Assembly: GCF_037975245.1 (NCBI RefSeq)
Contig: NC_092577.1
Coordinates: 28,264,398-28,328,397, forward strand
Origin: Apostichopus japonicus
Taxonomy: Eukaryota > Echinodermata > Holothuroidea > Aspidochirotida > Stichopodidae
Reading direction: 5' to 3'
Length of the DNA: 64,000 nt
In this document: in pieces, positions 58,201-64,000 of the stretch
Position numbering within the stretch: the first letter of the stretch is position 1
Layout of the letters: every line of letters begins with the position of its first letter
Notes under the pieces: generated by a model
What the model saw: only the letters and a program-made list of their open reading frames with translations
Told to the model about the DNA's origin: nothing
Databases searched by the model: none
Program-made: the position numbers and the translations under genes

Positions 58201-59812
58201 GGAGGTGGGAAAATAAGGATTAGACAGAAGGACCTTTAAACATGAAATGCAATAGCTGCGACCTGCTCCCCAAGCTGGAAACATATCAAGCAGGTGTCTT
58301 AATAAACTTTAAAAAACAAATTGTAATCATCATAGTAAATGGAAAAGTAATCTTTCCGGGTAAAGTGACAAAGTCTTTCGTGGATTTAATTTGTCAGTTT
58401 GGAGAAAGTATCACAGTCAGTAATACATGAGAATCATCCTTCTAATTCCTTCAATTAATCAACTTAAACATGTAATTTCAAATCTCTCTCTCTGGTAATC
58501 AATAAACAACAATATTATCAAGATACCTCTATTGCTAAGAAACCATTTGTTCAAGCAACATTTTATCTCTAAGTGGTTTTCTTTCGAAACCAATATAACT
58601 GAGCATTAATTTCATGTTTAAAGGCACTTTTGTCCACTCCCTATTGGAAATGTAGGGGGTGGTGCAGAAAGGCAGACAAATTATTCTATTTCATTAAAAC
58701 AAATGTGTAAAAAAATAATCAGAATGTTCATAACTTTTCTTTCATTCTCCAAGATTGGACTTAATTGTTATCAAGTATATGGAATGCATTGTTATTGGGT
58801 TATTGTACCAATAGGTATGGAACATTTAGCCAAAAAAAGCGAAAATGAGGGGTTTCAGACAGCTACCGTACATATGGAAGGCGTCCCTTTCTTTTCGAAG
58901 CAGTGTTTGCATATTGGACCTACATCTCCCTGTTTGTATAGCAGACTGTGTCGTAGGGAGTGGGGTCGGGGTGGGATAAGCCTGATCAAGCCGAAGGTGC
59001 AATGCAGACCAGCAACTTATTCTGCATGGAAGCATAAAACTTAAGCAATAACCAGCCATACGAAAGGGAAGGGAAGGTTAGGGTGGGAGGAGGGAAGTAG
59101 GAGGGGGGAGGAGGGATGGGGAGGGATGGGGGGGGGGGCTTTCCCAGCCATTGTTGGTTCAATTGTGGATAAGGTATACTACATATAGGGAAGAGGATTC
59201 GAGGTTTAAAAGGGTCGGATATGGTGATTAATCAGTTATCTTTTACATTACAGCTCTTGATATGCCCCCTTTGTGGTTGAAATATTGATGTTTCTAAATG
59301 TGTGTGTGTGTGAGTACGTGAAATATAAAACTTACAATACTATTGTATAGAATTTACGTGAATACCCTTCACTTAAGGTAAAAAAAAAATGCCAATAGCA
59401 CTTCTCAACCGTGGTCGAGGCATAACCTTGTGGCTATTAAAAATATATAGGCCTATATCGATAATAAATAAAATGCTGGTTCCCATTTACTGAGTTAAAG
59501 ATAAAGGATCGTTCTATTTTACTTTGCTGTGAGTTATAGCCGGCGTTGACCGTATATGACCAAGCCCATGTATGAATATATACAGCTCCGTATATACCCA
59601 CCAGGCACACTACACATCACAATGGTGTTCGCTTGCTCTGCGTCTGTATCAATAACGCTGACGTTATCATAGTTACAAGTCGCATCTTTAGGTGCCGATG
59701 GTTTATTCACATCACGTCATTAGTCGATGCCACTCATGTTACTGTTGAGAGTAAAATATATTTAAAGCAATTATGTCTGCCAAACTCACAACAAACAATC
59801 GGCCCTCCCAAT

Positions 59813-60021
59813 TCCCTGTACCTTCACTTCCTTCCCATCCCCTTCCTCCTACTCCGACGTCTTCATTTCCCTCCAGTTCCCTACTCTTCCCCTCCTCTTT
59901 CCCTTCCCCTACCCCGTCTCCTACCAATCTCCTCTCCTCCCTCTCACATTCCCTTCCCTTCCTTCCTCTCCTACCCTACCTTCCCCTCCCAAAAACTCCC
60001 CTCCCTCCCCTTTCAACCAAA
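59813..60021. repeat. ~200-bp homopyrimidine-rich tract upstream of the membrane-protein exon
   Basis: Almost only C and T on the plus strand, imperfectly repeating CCCTTCC / CCTCTCC. It ends about 200 bp before the ATG at 60219. The open frames through it (Ser/Pro/Leu-rich) are artefacts of composition. Confidence 0.85.
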
Positions 60022-60218
60022 AATACCCACTATAACTCTTGTTGTTATAATTTCGATCAAATTTTCACAACCTCCAAAAACACAACTGCAGACAAGATGG
60101 TTGAAACATTGTACGTTCGGACACTTGCTTTCAATAATAATGGTCTTTATGAGTACGGGAGGTAGATATATATGTTATATAACTGATAAAATTACACTTT
60201 TTTTCACGATAAGATCTA

Positions 60219-60419
60219 ATGGAGACCCCATTCGACTACGACGAAGGAGTTGGAGCGATAAGGGGCTCCAAACGATTTGTAGTAACAGGGTTCCTGCAGA
60301 TTTGCCTAGGGGTTGTCTCTTTAACAGCGGGACTCGTCTCTGGGCTGCTAAACTGGCATCCGAATTATCAAGGAATCGAACTCTTCGATCGTCTGTTTGT
60401 CGGTGTTTGGGCAGGTTTG
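60219..60419 (+). CDS. Four-transmembrane, CD20/MS4A-like protein, first coding exon
   Basis: ATG at 60219 starts METPFDYDEGVGAIRGSKRF, then a hydrophobic span (about residues 20-43, FVVTGFLQICLGVVSLTAGL), a short polar loop with NWHPNYQG, and the start of a second span, LFVGVWAGL. The donor is GGTTTG|GTAAGT, phase 0, after 67 codons. A G-x-LQI-x-LG-x-V first helix, a short loop and a W-x-G second helix resemble MS4A/CD20-type tetraspanning proteins, but the match is weak and other four-TM families fit as well. The gene continues in 63482-63583 and beyond the window. Confidence 0.55.
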
Positions 60420-61577
60420 GTAAGTTTACCCAGTATAAACTGCATGGCGTACCCAGTGGGCTGTGAGTGGTGTTTGGTCTCCGGTCACACCCCTGGCTTA
60501 TCTGTATTCAACTAATTCCATAATGAGATAGTTAATTAACTATCTCATTTTGAAAATCTGAAAAATATTTCACGCAGTCAGATTTTCTGTGTCCTTTTTG
60601 CAATTGTGCGTTGACCAAGTTGTCTTGATTTGAACAATATAATAAGGTCAATCTAGGCTACCGTTGTATTAGAAATGTTGTACAGTTCAGTGCGACGAGA
60701 TTGTAACAATGTCAGAGGGAAGCATTAATTGTTCTCTCTTTATCTTTCATTATTTTGTTTTGAGAAAATAAGTTGCAGGGTCTCTTGTATAGTTTGGTTA
60801 ACTGCAATCTTGTTTTGAATAATTCTGCTACAGGTGTAGCAGAGTAAACCATTTTCTTTTATCCTGTATTTATATTAAATGTTAGGGTGCCATGTCAAGG
60901 GGCTAAAGGAGGTGCCATATCATAGTTAATTGAAGTTCAGTAAGAGATCTCTGCAGATTGACTCTGATCTAATTTCCGCATTGATATAGCTCCACCTTAA
61001 TTCCGCATTTGTACAGTATGGTGGCTTTTGCACACGAGTCCGCATATTAAGTATCAACAGCGCCATCTATTATCAATTAAAGCACCTCTGATGCACTTGA
61101 TAGGGAAAAGGGCACTATGGTCAATGTTTGGAGGATAACATATTTAGAAATACCCAACTTTAAATAGAATAATCGCTAGAGGTTGTAACATATATCACAT
61201 GAAAGTTGAAAGTTCTCCAATTCTTCTAACATTGATTTGTTAGTGATGATATAACTCGTATTTTCCCTGGCCAACAGCCTGCCTTTAATATGCGAGCCTT
61301 ACAAATTATTACCAAAATTCTGAACGATCTGGTCTTCATTTGAGGAGGTAAATCGAGGACTATTCGTCTTTAAAATACTATCCTTAAAAATGACTCCCTT
61401 CGCCTTCACCGTCGTTCACCGCCACAAGCCCCTTCAACACCGTGCACACATTCAAACTTATAGGACTCCAGTGTTTTTCTTTTGTTCAAAACTACGCACT
61501 CTTACGGTACCTTACCAAACCCCCTAACAATAAAATTCTTCTTAGGACGTGGTGATTTTTTGCAAACGATGTCTGCA
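60420..61577. other. Intron 1 of the membrane-protein gene, left part
   Basis: Contains a 28-bp palindrome near its start. Nothing else was recognised. Confidence 0.45.
60522..60549. repeat. Perfect 28-bp palindrome
   Basis: AATGAGATAGTTAA followed directly by its reverse complement, about 100 bp into the intron after the donor. In RNA it would form a 14-bp hairpin with almost no loop. Confidence 0.85.
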
Positions 61578-61590
61578 GAGGACTTTGAAT

Positions 61591-61767
61591 ACTATTTTAA
61601 AAAAAAGTCGCCCAGGAAAGAACCTGGGCACGAAAACCAAACTACCGAACGACTGATCCGCCCTTGCATCGGGACTGTGACTGTGTGATCATCGTCGGGT
61701 GTGCATCACCATTCCCCTCGAAAGGGAACAGGTACTACACATGATCTTAGCCAAAAGGCCGAGAAGC
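61591..61767 (-). mobile_element. Retroposon with a U2 snRNA-derived head
   Basis: On the minus strand 61767-61726 reads GCTTCTCGGCCTTTTGGCTA then AGATCATGTGTAGTACCTGTTC. This is the 5' end of U2 snRNA, including the branch-point-recognition GTAGTA. The next ~135 bp are unrelated to U2. Near its 3' end is a GCCCAGG...CCTGGGC hairpin (61610-61629), and the element finishes with T8A4. The exact 13-bp direct repeat GAGGACTTTGAAT flanks it (61578-61590 and 61768-61780), as expected for LINE-mediated insertion. It lies antisense in an intron of the membrane-protein gene. Confidence 0.8.
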
Positions 61768-61780
61768 GAGGACTTTGAAT

Positions 61781-63481
61781 TGCTTTGTTCAAGTCCTCGG
61801 TCTGAATGCAAAACAAGTACACCTTTTTACCAGCTTATTATTTGTTGTTAAGATTGAGACTGAAATATATAAAAAGCAAACGGACACTCTTGTCAATTAT
61901 CGACGTGCCCTCTTCTCGAACGATTTGTAAATAGATATTTTACCAATTCTTATATCATGGAAATGTGTGAACGTCTTTCCAAAAATGCTACCACTTCCTC
62001 TTTTTCCTCAGTTTTTTATCGTCACTGGAGGAGTAGGTGTTCTCCGTTTTAGAAAACCGAGAGGTGTTCCGGTGAGTTGTGTATTTACCATTCGCTGATA
62101 GAGTGTATTTACCATTCGTTGATAGGATGGGGAAGGGGAAGGGGAAGGGGAAGGGGAAGGGGAAGGAGCAGGGGAATGCCAAATATTCTAATCCACTTCC
62201 CCTGAGAATTCTGCTGCGTCCTTTTGATTATCTGGATATAATTATTATAACATTGTTAACAAAGCTAATTGTGAAAATTTGTGAAATTAACTTATGAAAT
62301 TCCTCGCATTGCGTTAATAATAAACCAAGTTTCATAAACCAGTTACGAACAGAATAGCACGTGTCTCCAAGGGTATGTAAAGAAATTCTCACCAACCAGG
62401 ATCTCATACTTAGTCAAACGACCTGTGACGTCAACTATTAACCATGCAGAAAATATGACGTCATCATGTGTGCATATGCCAATTGTAATATAGTCACGCG
62501 AGCTCCCAGTCCAGTACCCTGGATGAAAAACGATGACCAAAAGTTCTCTAGCGAGGAATATGTGGACCTTCGATAATGGGAAGGGCCTTGCGCACCCAAC
62601 CGTCATAGCCCGTTACATATACGGTCTTGGCCTTGGTGACTCATTCCTTCCCCAGATAGGGTCACAACCACAACTTTTGTCCAGGGTGGGGGGGGGGTAA
62701 GTTGTTATGTATCACCGCGGAGGGGTGGCACCTCCCTATTCGATAATTTTTGGAAGATGAAAGTCCTATAGTTTGAAACGATGTTGAAGAATTTTCGACT
62801 ATTAAGGTTGTATCGCACATACATATTGCATATGTATGCACTGTACGCAAGAAGTGCTTGCAAAGTCATGTCTGCCAGTGATCGGGGGAGATGAGTCTCC
62901 TGATTTTATTCGAGGGGGAGGAGGGTGGGTCAGGGGGGGGGGGCGTTAGAGGTACATTGTGGTAGCGCTTCTGTCCCTATATACGGTTAAATAGTGTTAT
63001 ATGATATGTGAAAGGTCATTGGAGATAGACTTTGGGCTAAACTTGAGAGATGTTAGCATCTTTATGTTTCTCCGTTCAAGTTCAAGTTCCTCTTTCTGTA
63101 TCTTGGAAGAACTTTGAAACTTTGAAACGACGAAGGATTCGGTTACAGAGAACTTCCTTCTTACGAACTTAGTTTTTGATCTGTTTACCTTGCTTGTATA
63201 TTGTATTGAGAACAGAACAAATTGAACCGGTTCTGAAACGGAGTAATATGAGATAACACTAACAATGTAAACAAACCAAGTTTGTATGCCTTACGCGTTA
63301 TTACTATGGGTCTATACTGTACCACTTAAAGTGCCACGTTAAAAATTCTACAATGCTATCATTAACAACCCATTACAATGCAGCCCTCCAATTTTAGCAT
63401 ACAGAAACAAGTTTAAAAAACTTTATCTTAGCGAAGGTTATCCATATTGTTCTGTAATTCCGGTGTTTTCTTCCTCGACAG
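61781..63481. other. Intron 1 of the membrane-protein gene, right part
   Basis: Holds a (GGGGAA)n run at about 62127-62165, G-runs at 62687-62697 and 62935-62943, and an AAGTTCAAGTTC stretch at about 63077. No exon was recognised. Confidence 0.45.
62127..62168. repeat. (GGGGAA)n hexanucleotide repeat
   Basis: Six or seven GGGGAA units on the plus strand. Confidence 0.88.
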
Positions 63482-63583
63482 CTTACATACCTTGTATTAT
63501 CAATTCTTGCGGCTATTTTACCCTTTCTCGGAATATTGGTCACTGCATTGTCCTTACTTCTGTCCACTCTTGGACCAATGACG
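63482..63583 (+). CDS. Membrane-protein gene, second coding exon
   Basis: Acceptor TTCCTCGACAG and donor ATGACG|GTGAGTT bound 102 bp, phase 0 at both ends, matching the first exon. It encodes LTYLVLSILAAILPFLGILV then TALSLLLSTLGPMT, completing the second span and forming a third. The exon is almost wholly hydrophobic, so its coding status rests on phase and splice signals. Confidence 0.55.
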
Positions 63584-64000
63584 GTGAGTTTAATAAGTCA
63601 TATGTCTGAAAATGGGTGTATTGCCTGCATAGCATCTACGGTGTTAGCATCGGTGGTGTAGCCTCGTTCTTTGCCTGACAACTGAAAGGGAGTAGGAAAG
63701 CTGGATGGGTGGGGAAGCACAACCACCAAAGCTGAGAATTGGTGAACCATGGCATATCTCTACTTTTTTTGTGGACTTGACTTTGGTAAATGAGAGTTAG
63801 AGTAAAGGACAATAAAACGGTTTAATCAGTTAAAACTTTATTATAGATTGAGGGTTTTTGTGAATGACTGTTTGCGCAGAGATACGAAGTCTGGAGGGAG
63901 GGGGAGGGGGTGGGGTTAGAGAAAACAGGATGGGGGACGGAGGGGAAACGGGGAAGGGAAAAGACACGAACATGAAATATGCGTATTGCGTTTGGAAGAA
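63584..64000. other. Intron 2 of the membrane-protein gene, cut by the window edge
   Basis: G-rich stretch at 63894-63955. No exon was recognised before the edge. Confidence 0.4.

Noticed and set aside
59633-60466. Long open frame of 277 codons through the pyrimidine tract
   Set aside because: Ser/Pro/Leu-rich translation of CT-rich DNA. It overlaps the membrane-protein exon in another frame, and it is that exon which has the hydrophobic pattern and splice signals.
61726-61767. Functional U2 snRNA gene
   Set aside because: Only the 5' ~42 bases match U2; the Sm site and later stem-loops are absent, and the unit is bounded by a target duplication.

Overview
This is a eukaryotic, intron-rich, repeat-rich nuclear segment with no bacterial-type operons. 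Exons are short, joined by clear GT-AG introns, and surrounded by microsatellites, minisatellites and nonautonomous transposons. The recognisable genes are RBBP8/CtIP with intact N- and C-terminal domains, a GAREM/THEMIS-type CABIT protein, a single-exon serpin and a CD20-like membrane protein. Together with Penelope-like and hAT-like elements they suggest an invertebrate deuterostome, possibly an echinoderm. The species assignment is inference.

Layout. Positions 1-3209 are a segmental duplicate of 17437-20010. The duplicate carries one intact copy of a CABIT exon, a 54-bp minisatellite and a tRNA-derived SINE. A hAT-like element (3220-4777) follows, then the last exon of an unrecognised small membrane protein (6058-6269). 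From 11812 to 24482, on the minus strand, five phase-compatible exons give a 558-residue CABIT protein. Its introns hold the second duplicate copy, three different minisatellites, an hAT-like MITE and several microsatellites. At 26.7-30.0 kb a ~186-bp satellite is interrupted by an hAT-like element, which is itself interrupted by a second one. Eight exons on the plus strand (31892-41922) give a 709-residue RBBP8/CtIP. From 42 to 46 kb there are MITEs, a 218-bp tandem duplication and a SINE fragment, followed by an intronless serpin (46501-47721, minus). From 48 to 60 kb I find no host gene, but there is a three-layer nest of elements at 52690-55571: hAT-like outer, Penelope-like middle with 19-bp target duplication, hAT-like inner with 8-bp target duplication. 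A four-transmembrane-type protein begins at 60219 and runs off the right edge. Its first intron holds a retroposon whose head is the 5' part of U2 snRNA.

The host genes show no sign of acting in one pathway. RBBP8 is a DNA-end resection factor, the CABIT protein is a candidate signalling adaptor, and the serpin has a reactive-centre hinge unlike inhibitory serpins. The most distinctive content is mobile DNA: several insertions can be dated relative to each other from exact target-site duplications. All exon models come from reading splice signals and phase by eye; none was tested against transcripts or databases.
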